This document shows positions 1-8,477 of a stretch of DNA of 64,000 nucleotides, in pieces. Origin of the DNA: Paracoccus tegillarcae (GTDB lineage Bacteria; Pseudomonadota; Alphaproteobacteria; Rhodobacterales; Rhodobacteraceae); assembly GCF_002847305.1 (NCBI RefSeq), contig NZ_CP025408.1:790001-854000 (forward strand), written 5' to 3'. The notes beneath the pieces are model-generated. The model saw only the letters and a program-made list of their open reading frames with translations, made no database searches and was not told the DNA's origin. The number at the start of each line of letters is the position of its first letter. Position 1 is the first letter of the stretch. A program made the translations under genes and the position numbers.

Positions 1-204
1 CGCCGGCATCCGCACCCGGCCATTTTCCAACCGACACCCTTGTTGGTCGCCGGTGGCATTCAGGGGCGCAAGCACCCCCTCTGCAAGGCTTGCAAAATGG
101 CGGGCGATTTCCTCTGACAGGTCTGCGTCCCAGCCGGGCAAGTCACCGGCAAGGCTGCGCAGGCTGTGGAAGATATCGTCAAGCGGGGCCTGAAACGGTG
201 TCAT
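1..204 (-). CDS. Acyl-CoA dehydrogenase, N-terminal part (cut by window start)
   Basis: Only the first 68 codons lie in the window; the gene continues past base 1. The protein begins MTPFQAPLDDIFHSLRSL, and this kind of N-terminal helix (APLDDI.F.L) is typical of the acyl-CoA dehydrogenase subgroup that includes DmdC-like enzymes. The start at 204 has GAGGT upstream and lies 8 bases after the stop of the esterase gene, so it is probably the next gene of the same leftward operon. As a flavoprotein it would make the alpha-beta double bond of a CoA-thioester side chain, which fits the neighbouring crotonase and SDR. The catalytic glutamate is outside the window, so the family call rests on the N-terminus and context. 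Confidence 0.6.
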   Translation of the reverse strand, partial: MTPFQAPLDDIFHSLRSLAGDLPGWDADLSEEIARHFASLAEGVLAPLNATGDQQGCRLENGRVRMPA

Positions 205-211
205 GCAAACC

Positions 212-1858
212 TCACTGGCACTGGAAGCTGTCGGCAGATTTCGGATCGCCCTCCTGATAGCGCGCGACCTGCGGGGCCGGGCAAAGCGGACGGGTGGCGC
301 CCTGCAGACCCTCGGGAACCTCGTCATTATCGGCCCTGGCCGATGCGGTGACAGCCTCGGGCGCGGTTCCGTCCTCGACCCAGGCAATCAGCGGCGTCAG
401 CAGATCAAATGCATCCGTCGCCGGCCCGCCGCTGCAATGGTTCATCCCGGGCACCGGATAAAAGCGCGCGAAATCGGCGGCCTGGCCGTCGTTGTTTTTA
501 TCCAGCGATGCGTACCAGCGCGCGGTGTCGTTGACCGAAAAGACCGGATCGCTGACACCATGGGTGATGATCATGCGGCCACCAGCAGCACGAAATTCGG
601 CCAGAGCGGGATCATCGCTGTCCGGCGGGCTCATTACCTCCATGGGCGATTCCGGCAACGCATCACTGCTGGCATCGATCATCTCAGCCTGCCCGGCAAT
701 GTCGAATTCCAGGAGGAACTGCATCAGTTCCTGTGGCGAACCGCCAACCTCTGTGGGCGGAACGGTGAAGATCTGCGCCAGAGAGGCCGCGCCCATCACC
801 GCGATGATCGGCATCTGATCCCATGGCGGCACCGTGCTTTCGACCTTCCAGAAGCGCCAGTTTCCGCCCTCGATCCCGGCATCCCAGGCCCAGTCGCTGT
901 AAAGCTGTTGGCCATCTGCGCCCTTGGGACCTGCATGGATCGTTTGCAGGGCTTGTACTTGCGCGGCGGACAGGCAGTCGCTGTTCTGCCCTCCCGTGCA
1001 TTGCAATGCGGTGACATCAAACGCAGCCTGACAAGCCGCGGTGTCACCGATCAGCCCATCCTTCAAACCGTCCAGTCCGTCGCAACTAGCGCGCATGGAG
1101 TCTGCCACCAGATGCAAGTCCTCGGTCGAGAAAGAGGTGCGGATATCGCCAGTCAGCGGCTGAAAGGTCTGGACATCCAGGGCGTGCTGCACCGCCGCGC
1201 GCGGCAGATTGAACCCCGGCGCGCCAATCAGCAGACCGTCAAAGGCGTCCGGCATCCGCGCCGCGGCGACCATCGCGTGACGACCACCGTTGGAACAGCC
1301 AATGCCATAGGCGCGCTCGACCGGCGTGCCGTAATAGGCATCGACCATCTGGCGGGCCAGGGGCTGCAGGATCTCGACGGCCTTGTAGCCATACATTTGC
1401 CGAGCCTCGAAATCGGCACCGAAGGCCGCGCCGCCAGCCAGCCCCATATCGGGATTGGCCGCGCCATCATGGCCCGCGTCGCTGCTGACAACGGCAAAGC
1501 CACGCGCCAGCGGTGACTGATCGCCCGTTCCTGCACCAAGCGCGCCTGTCGCAGGCTTGACCTCGCCATCATTGCCGCCGTTGAACTGGTGGACGAAATC
1601 GCCATTCCAGTCATCCGGCAGTGCCAGCTCAAAGCGCAGGGCATAGGGCCTGCCATCGCTGCCTGTGCGTTCTGCGGTCGTCGCACGAATACGGCATTGT
1701 GCGACCGGGCTATCCTCGCCCGCAGGAACAACAGCGACCTCGGTGAAGGTCACATCGCTTGTTCCAAGCGCTTCGGGTGTCAGATCGGCACAATTCATGG
1801 GCACCGCGATGGCCGTACCGGCCCAAAGCATCGCCATTATCGTCAAAGTAGCACGCAT
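212..1858 (-). CDS. Exported tannase/feruloyl esterase family protein
   Basis: A 548-residue serine esterase with an N-terminal signal peptide ending near AIAVP, so it probably acts in the periplasm. It carries the family's CS-D-HC arrangement: the nucleophile elbow GIGCSNGG (Cys188-Ser189) and the PGMNHCSGG motif near residue 474, whose cysteines should form a disulfide joining the catalytic Ser and His. Known members hydrolyse ester bonds of galloyl or hydroxycinnamoyl esters. The start has a GAAGGAG ribosome site. It lies in the operon with a feruloyl-CoA synthase and TRAP transporter, which points to releasing hydroxycinnamic acids (ferulate, coumarate, caffeate) from plant esters outside the cytoplasm. 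The exact ester is not readable from sequence. Confidence 0.88.
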   Translation of the reverse strand: MRATLTIMAMLWAGTAIAVPMNCADLTPEALGTSDVTFTEVAVVPAGEDSPVAQCRIRATTAERTGSDGRPYALRFELALPDDWNGDFVHQFNGGNDGEVKPATGALGAGTGDQSPLARGFAVVSSDAGHDGAANPDMGLAGGAAFGADFEARQMYGYKAVEILQPLARQMVDAYYGTPVERAYGIGCSNGGRHAMVAAARMPDAFDGLLIGAPGFNLPRAAVQHALDVQTFQPLTGDIRTSFSTEDLHLVADSMRASCDGLDGLKDGLIGDTAACQAAFDVTALQCTGGQNSDCLSAAQVQALQTIHAGPKGADGQQLYSDWAWDAGIEGGNWRFWKVESTVPPWDQMPIIAVMGAASLAQIFTVPPTEVGGSPQELMQFLLEFDIAGQAEMIDASSDALPESPMEVMSPPDSDDPALAEFRAAGGRMIITHGVSDPVFSVNDTARWYASLDKNNDGQAADFARFYPVPGMNHCSGGPATDAFDLLTPLIAWVEDGTAPEAVTASARADNDEVPEGLQGATRPLCPAPQVARYQEGDPKSADSFQCQ

Positions 1859-1888
1859 TCCAGGTCTCCTTCATGTATTGGCGTTGTC

Positions 1889-2149
1889 TCAGTGCCCTGC
1901 TTCGACCAGGGTCGTTCCGTTATCCGACAGCATGAACTGCATGAGGTCCCTGCCGATAACCAGCGGCCCGTCATCGGTGCTGCGGGTCCGGGAAATCAGC
2001 TCTGCGATGGGCGGATTTCCCATCAGGACCATGTGCGAATACACTGCAAGGTCGGATTGCGCGCTCGCAGACGTTCCAGCAGACAGCGCCAATGCCGCCG
2101 TGATCACAATCGTGGGCATTGGTACACGGCTTGGTCCAAAGCAGATCAT
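1889..2149 (-). CDS. Small exported protein of unknown function
   Basis: An 86-residue protein. I chose the ATG at 2149 because GAGGAGG lies just upstream; a longer reading from 2185 has no such site. The N-terminus (PMPTIVITAALALSAGTSASAQ) looks like a signal peptide with cleavage after SASA. The mature part is about 60 residues, with no cysteines and no motif I recognise. It sits between the esterase and amidohydrolase genes in the same direction with short gaps, so it is probably co-transcribed and exported alongside the esterase. It could be an accessory or binding protein for the esterase or its substrate, but that is only inferred from position. Confidence 0.6.
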   Translation of the reverse strand: MICFGPSRVPMPTIVITAALALSAGTSASAQSDLAVYSHMVLMGNPPIAELISRTRSTDDGPLVIGRDLMQFMLSDNGTTLVEAGH

Positions 2150-2210
2150 CTTGGGTTCCTCCTCGGGTGGATGTGCGCGCTGCACGTATCGTTGGCGCGC
2201 AGTCAGGCAA

Positions 2211-3092
2211 TCAATCGCTGACCCCTAGCAGGCGCATGGCGTTTTCTTTCAGGATCAGCGGGCGCACCTCGTCGCGGAACTCTGCCTTGTCGAAAGCATC
2301 GAGCCACTTTTCCGGTGCGATCATTGGCCAATCAGAGCCGAACAGCATCTTCTTCTTCAGCAGGGTGTTGGCGTAGCGCACGAGGATCGGCGGAAAATAT
2401 TTCGGCGACCATCCCGACAGGTCGATATAGACATTTGGCTTGTGCTGGGCGACCGACAGCGCCTCTTCCTGCCAGGGAAAGGACGGATGCGCGAGAATGA
2501 TCGGCATGTCCGGAAAATCCACCGCGACGTCGTCGATGATCATGGGATCAGAGTATTTCAGCCGCATCGAGTTGCCGCCCCGCATGCCTGACCCGACGCC
2601 GGTCTGGCCGGTATGAAACAGCGCAGGTTTGCCGGTTTCGGCGATGGCTTCGTAAAGCGGATAAGCCATGCGGTCGTTGGGGTAAAACCCCTGCATCGTG
2701 GGATGAAACTTGAAGCCCTGTACGCCGTGATTTTCGACCAGATCACGGGCTTCGCGCGCCCCCAGCTTGCCCTTGGCCGGGTCGATCGACGCAAATGGGA
2801 TCAGGATGTCGTCATTCCTGGCGCAGGCATCCGCGACCTCGTAATTGTTGTAGCGGCGATAGCCCGTTTCGCGTTCTGCATCGACGGGAAAGATCACCGC
2901 GGCAATGTTCATCTGGCGGTAATGCGCGGCGGTCTCATCTATGGTGGGCGGGTGTGACCACGGCGCGCCGAAATATTTGGCCATTGTCGATTGCAACTCG
3001 TCATAGCCGTCATCGGCGTGGCAGCCACAGGATTCCTCGGCATGGGTGTGGAAATCGATGGCACGCACCTTGGCGAAGTCGATCTTGTTCAT
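2211..3092 (-). CDS. Amidohydrolase-2 family metal-dependent hydrolase/decarboxylase
   Basis: A 293-residue TIM-barrel amidohydrolase. Visible metal-site motifs are DFHTH near residue 14 (HxH), a central KFHPT, ILAHPSFPW, and a late FGSDWP carrying the catalytic aspartate. This is the layout of the amidohydrolase-2 group (ACMSD and gamma-resorcylate decarboxylase relatives), which act on aromatic or muconate-type acids or on lactones. TGAGGAGG precedes the start, and the gene begins 10 bases after the feruloyl-CoA synthase stop, so it is operon-linked. A role in the same aromatic pathway is likely, perhaps hydrolysis or decarboxylation of a product, but the substrate cannot be read from sequence. 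Confidence 0.8.
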   Translation of the reverse strand: MNKIDFAKVRAIDFHTHAEESCGCHADDGYDELQSTMAKYFGAPWSHPPTIDETAAHYRQMNIAAVIFPVDAERETGYRRYNNYEVADACARNDDILIPFASIDPAKGKLGAREARDLVENHGVQGFKFHPTMQGFYPNDRMAYPLYEAIAETGKPALFHTGQTGVGSGMRGGNSMRLKYSDPMIIDDVAVDFPDMPIILAHPSFPWQEEALSVAQHKPNVYIDLSGWSPKYFPPILVRYANTLLKKKMLFGSDWPMIAPEKWLDAFDKAEFRDEVRPLILKENAMRLLGVSD

Positions 3093-3102
3093 CTTTGCCT
3101 CC

Positions 3103-4986
3103 TCAGACCCGGATCAGCGCGGGATCTTCGTTGTCGTAAAGCCGTTCCAGCAGATCGGCGCGGCGGGTCAGGATCTTTCTGATGTTGAGCGATCCCTTGT
3201 CGGTCACCTCTTGCCCGGCCAGCGAGGGCGGATCGGACAGCACCATGGCACGGGTGATCCGCTTGGCCGATCCGCTGACGCCGTCATTCATCTCGCGCAG
3301 GGCCGCCTCTATGCGGGCCGACAGATGCGGGTCGATCAACGCGCCACGGGCGGTGTTTTCATCGCTGATCTGTTGTGGCAACGGAAACAGCAGCAAGCCG
3401 ACCTCGCCTCGATCATGGCCGCACACCACAAGGTCCTGCACCAACCCCTTCAGCCGATCCAGCGCGGTCATCCGCAGGCTTCCGGCCTGGACCCATGTGC
3501 CGGTGTTAAGCTTGAAATCCTCCGACACACGGCCGTCAAAGATCAGCCCGCGCGCGGGATCTTTCGGGTTCACGAACCGCACGGCGTCGCCGGTGATAAA
3601 GAAACCCTCGTCATCAAACGCCGCAGCGGTTTTTTCGGGGTCCTGGAAATAGCCCGCGGTGACATTCGGCCCCTTGACCCGAATTTCGCAGCGCATGTCC
3701 TGATCCGGGATCAGCTTGACCTCAACCGCAGGCAGGGGCACGCCGATCACACCCGAGCGACCGATGGGCTCATGCACCATGAGGCAGGCGGGTGCGGTTT
3801 CTGTCAGACCCCAGCTAGAGGCCATCATCGGCAGGCCGCCGCGTTCCTCGATGCAAAAGCGTTCCAGCCGCAGCCAGACCTCTTGTGGCAGCGAGGCGCC
3901 GGCATAGAAGATCAGATCCAGATCCTTGAACAGGGCCTTGCGGGTCTCGGCGTCGTCATGCGCGGCATCGGTCAGCATCGCAAAACCGACCGGCACGTTG
4001 AAGGCCAGAGTACCGGGATGCTCGCGCCGGTTCGCCAGCGTCGTGGCAAAACCGCGTGCCGTCGGCTTGCCCTGATCAATGGTCAGCGTACCGCCGTGGG
4101 CCAGCATCATGTTGACGTTGTGACTGCCGCCGAACACGTGGTTCCAGGGCAGCCAGTCGGTGACACTTGGCGGGCGGGCCGACAGGTAGGGCATCACCGC
4201 CGACATCTGTGCCTGATTGGCGCACATCATGCCATGCGTGGTCAGCACACCCTTGGGCTCGCTGGACGAACCAGAGGTGAACAGGATCTTGGCCAGCGTC
4301 TCCGGTCCGACCTGCGCGTGCCGTTCATCCAGATCGAGGTGATCAGGCGTTGCCAGCAGATCGGCAAAGGCGGTTACGTCCCGCGGGGCGCCATCGGGGC
4401 GCGCGGCCACGACCTCGACGCCATCAAGCTGCGGCAGGCGCAAGGCTGCGGCGTAGCGACTTGCATCGTCCATGAAAGCCAGTTTCGGATGCACCTTGTC
4501 CAACACAAAAACCAGCCGGCCATGCGCCTCTTCTATCAGGGCATATTGCTCGGCCAGCGGTACGACGGGCACACCGACATATTGCGCGGCCAGCGACAGG
4601 ATCAGATGGTCGATCCCATTGCCCGACAGCACCGCAATGCTGTCCCCTGCCCCCAGCCCGCGCGCCAGTAGTGCCGAACCCACCGCGCGAACCTGTCCCA
4701 GCAACTCGCCATAGGTTACCTCGCGCCAGGGGCCTCGATCCATGTCGGGGCCAGCGCGTTCAGTCAGTGCCATCCGGTCCGGCGTGGCCGCTGCCCAATG
4801 GTGCAGCCAATGCCCGGTATTCGGCGCGACCTCCCCCAATGGCTGCGCAGCGCGCAAGAGGATGGTGCCGTCCGCGCGATCCTCGCGGATCGTGTCATGC
4901 GCGATCCATTCTGTGACGGTGTTTGCGCGCGCCCATGCGGCACGTTCTTCGATATTGTCAGCGTTCAAGGGTGGAATATCGGTCAC
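3103..4986 (-). CDS. fcs: Feruloyl-CoA synthase (ANL superfamily)
   Basis: A 627-residue acyl-CoA ligase of the feruloyl-CoA synthase type. It has the ATP loop FTSGSSSEPKG, the middle motif SSWGLTETAP, the hinge region ITGDAVRF, and FDGRVSEDFKLNTGTWV, which is characteristic of this group. It should convert ferulate and related hydroxycinnamates plus ATP and CoA to the CoA thioesters in the cytoplasm. The start is a GTG at 4986, preceded by AAGGAAACAG; a longer reading frame extends to 5118 inside the crotonase gene but has no support. It follows the crotonase gene by 19 bases. Neighbouring uptake and esterase genes support an aromatic substrate. Typical length is about 600-630. Confidence 0.88.
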   Translation of the reverse strand: MTDIPPLNADNIEERAAWARANTVTEWIAHDTIREDRADGTILLRAAQPLGEVAPNTGHWLHHWAAATPDRMALTERAGPDMDRGPWREVTYGELLGQVRAVGSALLARGLGAGDSIAVLSGNGIDHLILSLAAQYVGVPVVPLAEQYALIEEAHGRLVFVLDKVHPKLAFMDDASRYAAALRLPQLDGVEVVAARPDGAPRDVTAFADLLATPDHLDLDERHAQVGPETLAKILFTSGSSSEPKGVLTTHGMMCANQAQMSAVMPYLSARPPSVTDWLPWNHVFGGSHNVNMMLAHGGTLTIDQGKPTARGFATTLANRREHPGTLAFNVPVGFAMLTDAAHDDAETRKALFKDLDLIFYAGASLPQEVWLRLERFCIEERGGLPMMASSWGLTETAPACLMVHEPIGRSGVIGVPLPAVEVKLIPDQDMRCEIRVKGPNVTAGYFQDPEKTAAAFDDEGFFITGDAVRFVNPKDPARGLIFDGRVSEDFKLNTGTWVQAGSLRMTALDRLKGLVQDLVVCGHDRGEVGLLLFPLPQQISDENTARGALIDPHLSARIEAALREMNDGVSGSAKRITRAMVLSDPPSLAGQEVTDKGSLNIRKILTRRADLLERLYDNEDPALIRV

Positions 4987-5005
4987 AACCTGTTTCCTTT
5001 TGAAC

Positions 5006-5779
5006 TTAGCGAAAAACCGGCTGGCGTTTTTCCAAAAAGGCTTGCAGGCCCTCTTTGGCATCGGGCGTCGTCTGGACAAGCGCGGCGCACAGGCTTTCGG
5101 TGAACAACCCGTCGGCACGCGACATGTCGTTGATGCGCGTCAAGGCCTGCACCATGAAATAGTTCGACATCGGTGCGTTGCCCGCGATGCTGCCTGCAAG
5201 TTTGCGCGCCAGAGGCAGCGCCTCGCCCTGACCGACGCTATAATGCGCCAGCCCCAGTGACAGCCCCTCATCCGCGCCGTATTTGCGCCCGGTCAGCATC
5301 ATCTCGACCATACGGTCGGGGCCGATGATCCGGCCGATGCGGACCGTCGCGCCGCCGCCGACAAAGATGCCGCGCCGGCCCTCAGGCAGTTGGAAGATCA
5401 CCGACGGCTCGGCGATGCGCACATGGGTCGATGCGGCAAGTTCCAGACCACCGCCGATCACCGCGCCTTCGAGGGCCGAGATCGTCACCAGGCCACCAAA
5501 CTGGATTAATTCCATCACCCGATGCCAGTTGCGCGAGTGATAAACGCCGTCCTCGGCGCTGCGGCTGACATGTTCCGACAGATCCAGACCCGAACAGTAA
5601 TGCCCCCCGGCGCCGGTCAGGATTACGACCCGCACATCCTTGGGCATGGTGGAATAAGCGTTTTCGATCGCGGCGATCAGACCGTCGGACATCGCATTGC
5701 GCTTGTCAGTGCGGATCATGGTGATGGTCGCGACCTGACCGTCTACTTCTCTGGTCAGATATTTCGCATGATCGGACAT
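5006..5779 (-). CDS. Enoyl-CoA hydratase/isomerase family (crotonase) protein
   Basis: A 257-residue crotonase-fold enzyme. It shows the oxyanion-hole segments GGHYCSGLDLSEH and EGAVIGGGLELAAS, and the acidic active-site region LPEGRRGIFVGGG. It would hydrate or cleave an unsaturated acyl-CoA. It does not resemble the known hydroxycinnamoyl-CoA hydratase-lyases in its N-terminal and active-site segments, so I do not call it a vanillin-forming lyase. I place the start at 5779 after AGGAAAGGAA; an upstream ATG at 5806 overlaps the SDR stop. It lies between the SDR and feruloyl-CoA synthase genes, consistent with a side-chain oxidation role. Confidence 0.8.
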   Translation of the reverse strand: MSDHAKYLTREVDGQVATITMIRTDKRNAMSDGLIAAIENAYSTMPKDVRVVILTGAGGHYCSGLDLSEHVSRSAEDGVYHSRNWHRVMELIQFGGLVTISALEGAVIGGGLELAASTHVRIAEPSVIFQLPEGRRGIFVGGGATVRIGRIIGPDRMVEMMLTGRKYGADEGLSLGLAHYSVGQGEALPLARKLAGSIAGNAPMSNYFMVQALTRINDMSRADGLFTESLCAALVQTTPDAKEGLQAFLEKRQPVFR

Positions 5780-5802
5780 GGGGTGGTTCCTTTCCTGGAC
5801 GG

Positions 5803-6570
5803 TCATTTCGGTGCAAGACGAACGGCATTGTCGATGCGGATCACCTCGCCGTTCATCAGCGGATTTTCGACAACACTTTGCACCAGCATGGCAAATTCAT
5901 CAGGCGTGCCCATGCGCGACGGAAAGGGCAGCCCGGCCTCTAGCGAGGCACGCGCCTCGGGCGGCAGTCCGGCGCTCATGGCGGTTTCGAACAGCCCCGG
6001 TGCGATGGTCATGACCCGGATGCCGAACCGGGCCAGTTCGCGTGCGGCTGGCAAGGTCATGGACGCGATGCCGCCCTTGGATGCGGCATAGGCGGCCTGC
6101 CCGATCTGGCCGTCCTGATAGGCGACCGAGGCCGTGTTGATGATCACGCCGCGCGCGCCATCCGCATCCAGCGGTTCCGCCCCCGACATGGCGCGTGCGG
6201 CGTGGCTGAGCACGACATAGCTGCCAAAAAGATTGACACGCAGGGTGCGTTCGAACGCCTCGAGCGGCAGCACACCGTCACGCGGCAGGATGCGGCCCGC
6301 AGTTCCGATGCCGGCACAGTTGACAACGATCCGCGGCGGGCCGCCCAGTTCATCGGCGGCGCGGGCGAAACCTGCCTCGACGGCGTTTGCGTCCGAGACA
6401 TCGGCCGCGACGGCTAGTCCGCCAATGTCATCGGCCACGCGTTGCGCGGCATCCGTGCCCAGATCGACGACCACAACCTTGGCACCAGCGGCAGACAGGC
6501 GTCGGGCAGTTCCCTCGCCCAGACCGCTTCCCGCGCCCGTAACAAGCGCGATTTGACCGGAGATATTCAT
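5803..6570 (-). CDS. SDR-family 3-hydroxyacyl-CoA dehydrogenase-like oxidoreductase
   Basis: A 255-residue short-chain dehydrogenase with the Rossmann motif TGAGSGLG, an NCAGIG segment, active-site Ser in NTASVAYQDGQIGQAAYAAS with the YxxxK pair (Y-AASK), and a C-terminal segment typical of the type II 3-hydroxyacyl-CoA dehydrogenase group (HSD17B10-like). It would oxidise a 3-hydroxyacyl-CoA with NAD+. Standing next to a crotonase, a CoA ligase and an acyl-CoA dehydrogenase, it completes the set expected for beta-oxidation of a short or aromatic side chain. No thiolase is visible in this window. It follows dctM by 15 bases. Confidence 0.82.
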   Translation of the reverse strand: MNISGQIALVTGAGSGLGEGTARRLSAAGAKVVVVDLGTDAAQRVADDIGGLAVAADVSDANAVEAGFARAADELGGPPRIVVNCAGIGTAGRILPRDGVLPLEAFERTLRVNLFGSYVVLSHAARAMSGAEPLDADGARGVIINTASVAYQDGQIGQAAYAASKGGIASMTLPAARELARFGIRVMTIAPGLFETAMSAGLPPEARASLEAGLPFPSRMGTPDEFAMLVQSVVENPLMNGEVIRIDNAVRLAPK

Positions 6571-6585
6571 CCTGGATCCCTTTCC

Positions 6586-7869
6586 TCAAATAAAGCCGCG
6601 AATGGCCAGCATGCAGGCGACCAGCGCCAGATCAGCCAGAATGAACGGCACGATTCCCGCAAAAACCTGTTCCAGCCGCACATAGTCTCGGGCGACGGAG
6701 TGGATGACAAAGACGTTCAGCCCGACCGGCGGGGTGATCATCCCGATTTCCAGAAGTTTGGCGACGAGAAGGCCGAACCACAGCTTGTCCACGCCATGCT
6801 CGGCCAGGATCGGCAGGAACAGCGGCAAGGTCAGCAGCAGCGCGCCGATCGGTTCCAGGAACATGCCCAGCACCAGATAGATCAGGACGATCACCAACAG
6901 CAGCGCAAAGGTGCTGAGCCCCAGCCCCTCGACAAAGATGCCCATCTGCATCGATAGCCCGGACATGGCCACAAGCCGCGTGAACAGGTTGGCGCCGATG
7001 GCGATGATGAACAGCGCGCCGCCTGCAAGCAGCGTATCGACAAGACTTTCCTTGAAATCCGCCCAACTCAGCGAGCGGCGCATGAGGCCGATCAACAACG
7101 CCATGAAGCTGCCAAAAGCGCCGGCCTCGGTCGCCGTGAAAAAGCCGGTGAAGAGCCCGCCAAAGACCGAAATGATCAGCAACAGAACAGGCCAGATTTC
7201 CAGCGTCTTCTGCCAGCGGTCGCCCATCGTATACGGCTCTGCGCGCGGCAGACTGGCCGGATCGCGCCACCAGACGATCAGCACCGCGGTGATATAAAAG
7301 GCCAGCGACGCCAGACCCAGGAACAATCCGCCCAAAAACAGCTGGTTGATCGAGGTTTCTGCCTGGATCCCGAACAGGATCAGGATGATGGAAGGCGGGA
7401 TCAGCGCACCAATCGTGCCGCCCGCCGCGACCGAGCCGGTCGCGATGCTGAGATTGTAGCCCTGACGCGCCATCTCCGGCACCGCGATGCGGCCAATGGC
7501 GGCTGAACAGGCGACCGACGACCCGGATACGGCAGCAAAGCCCGAGGCACCCGCCAGCGATGCAATCGCCAAGCCGCCCGGCAGCCAGCCCCACCAGACC
7601 CGCGCGGCCTCGAACAATCCGCGCGTCAGGCCGGAATGATAGGCGATATAGCCCATCAGCAGGAACATCGGGATCGAAGACAGCGTCCAACTGGCTGAGG
7701 TGGTGTAGGGGATCGTGGACAGCATAGATATCGCCGGGCGCAGACCCGCAACCGCCCAGATGCCCAGGAACGAGACACAGATCAGGCTGGCTGCGATAGG
7801 CACGCGCAGGGCGATCAGCCCCAAGAGGGCCGCCAGCGCAAGAACTCCGATGGTAATCGGTTCCATCAC
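6586..7869 (-). CDS. dctM: TRAP transporter large membrane subunit (DctM type)
   Basis: A 427-residue protein with about 12 hydrophobic segments spread across its length, as in DctM subunits of tripartite ATP-independent periplasmic transporters. Conserved-looking stretches include the glycine/serine-rich SGFAAVSGSSVA, the PPSIILILFGI region and GMITPPVGLNVFV near the C-terminus. It forms the sodium-coupled channel that works with DctQ and the DctP binding protein. Its start overlaps the dctQ stop by four bases (ATGA), so the two are translationally coupled. The substrate is probably the aromatic acid handled by the downstream CoA ligase. TRAP systems for p-coumarate and ferulate (TarPQM) are known in Rhodopseudomonas. 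Confidence 0.92.
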   Translation of the reverse strand: MMEPITIGVLALAALLGLIALRVPIAASLICVSFLGIWAVAGLRPAISMLSTIPYTTSASWTLSSIPMFLLMGYIAYHSGLTRGLFEAARVWWGWLPGGLAIASLAGASGFAAVSGSSVACSAAIGRIAVPEMARQGYNLSIATGSVAAGGTIGALIPPSIILILFGIQAETSINQLFLGGLFLGLASLAFYITAVLIVWWRDPASLPRAEPYTMGDRWQKTLEIWPVLLLIISVFGGLFTGFFTATEAGAFGSFMALLIGLMRRSLSWADFKESLVDTLLAGGALFIIAIGANLFTRLVAMSGLSMQMGIFVEGLGLSTFALLLVIVLIYLVLGMFLEPIGALLLTLPLFLPILAEHGVDKLWFGLLVAKLLEIGMITPPVGLNVFVIHSVARDYVRLEQVFAGIVPFILADLALVACMLAIRGFI

Positions 7870-8405
7870 GCTTCCCCCGTCTGAGAGTCAAACTGATCCA
7901 GCGGATCGTCATCACCGTCGGTGAACTGGCCTGTCAGCACCTCGATGATGCGGAGCACCATGATCAACAGCGCCAGCCCGAAGGACAGCGGCATGATCCA
8001 ATAGCTGGGCCAGGTGACAAAGCGGATGGTGCCCGCCTCGACATAGGCGCCGCGCGCGGTCTTGCTGATCGCCTCGACGGTGCCGCCGTAAAGCAGCACG
8101 GCCAGTACACAAGCAAAGATCACGAACCCGAACAATTGCACCGCTTTCAGCGAGGTGCCGGTCAGTTTCTGGGTAAAGATGGTGGCTTCGATATGGCGGC
8201 GCTTGACCTCGGTCAGGGCCAGCGGCAGCACGCTGACGGCGACCATGTAATACTTGCTGACCAGATCGGAGGTGGCGGGGAAACCGGCGCCCAGGAACGC
8301 CCGCATGAAGACGTCGACGACGACCTGCATCATCATCGCGACCAGCACGAGGCCGCCCAACGCCATGCTGAACCGCGCCACAGCGGTTTCGATGGTCTTA
8401 AACAT
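7866..8405 (-). CDS. dctQ: TRAP transporter small membrane subunit (DctQ type)
   Basis: A 179-residue protein with four hydrophobic segments (about residues 12-35, 50-68, 87-110 and 130-155), the standard layout of DctQ. It contains the usual short charged loop between the second and third helices (LTEVKRRHIEATIF). It pairs with DctM in the inner membrane to receive substrate from the periplasmic binding protein. The acidic tail (DGDDDPLDQ) overlaps the dctM start. It follows dctP by about 70 bases in the same direction. Confidence 0.9.
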   Translation of the reverse strand: MFKTIETAVARFSMALGGLVLVAMMMQVVVDVFMRAFLGAGFPATSDLVSKYYMVAVSVLPLALTEVKRRHIEATIFTQKLTGTSLKAVQLFGFVIFACVLAVLLYGGTVEAISKTARGAYVEAGTIRFVTWPSYWIMPLSFGLALLIMVLRIIEVLTGQFTDGDDDPLDQFDSQTGEA

Positions 8406-8477
8406 CCGTTCCTCCGTGGGATTGCGCTATGGGGGTGGGCGCATGCGGATGTTCGGCCGCATGCGCCAGCGATCACA

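Noticed and set aside
3046..4671. 541-codon plus-strand open frame over feruloyl-CoA synthase
   Set aside because: Shadow of a well-supported gene on the other strand; composition is not protein-like.
5006..5779. Calling the crotonase a feruloyl-CoA hydratase-lyase (vanillin-forming)
   Set aside because: Key N-terminal and active-site stretches do not match the known hydratase-lyases and no vanillin dehydrogenase gene is present.
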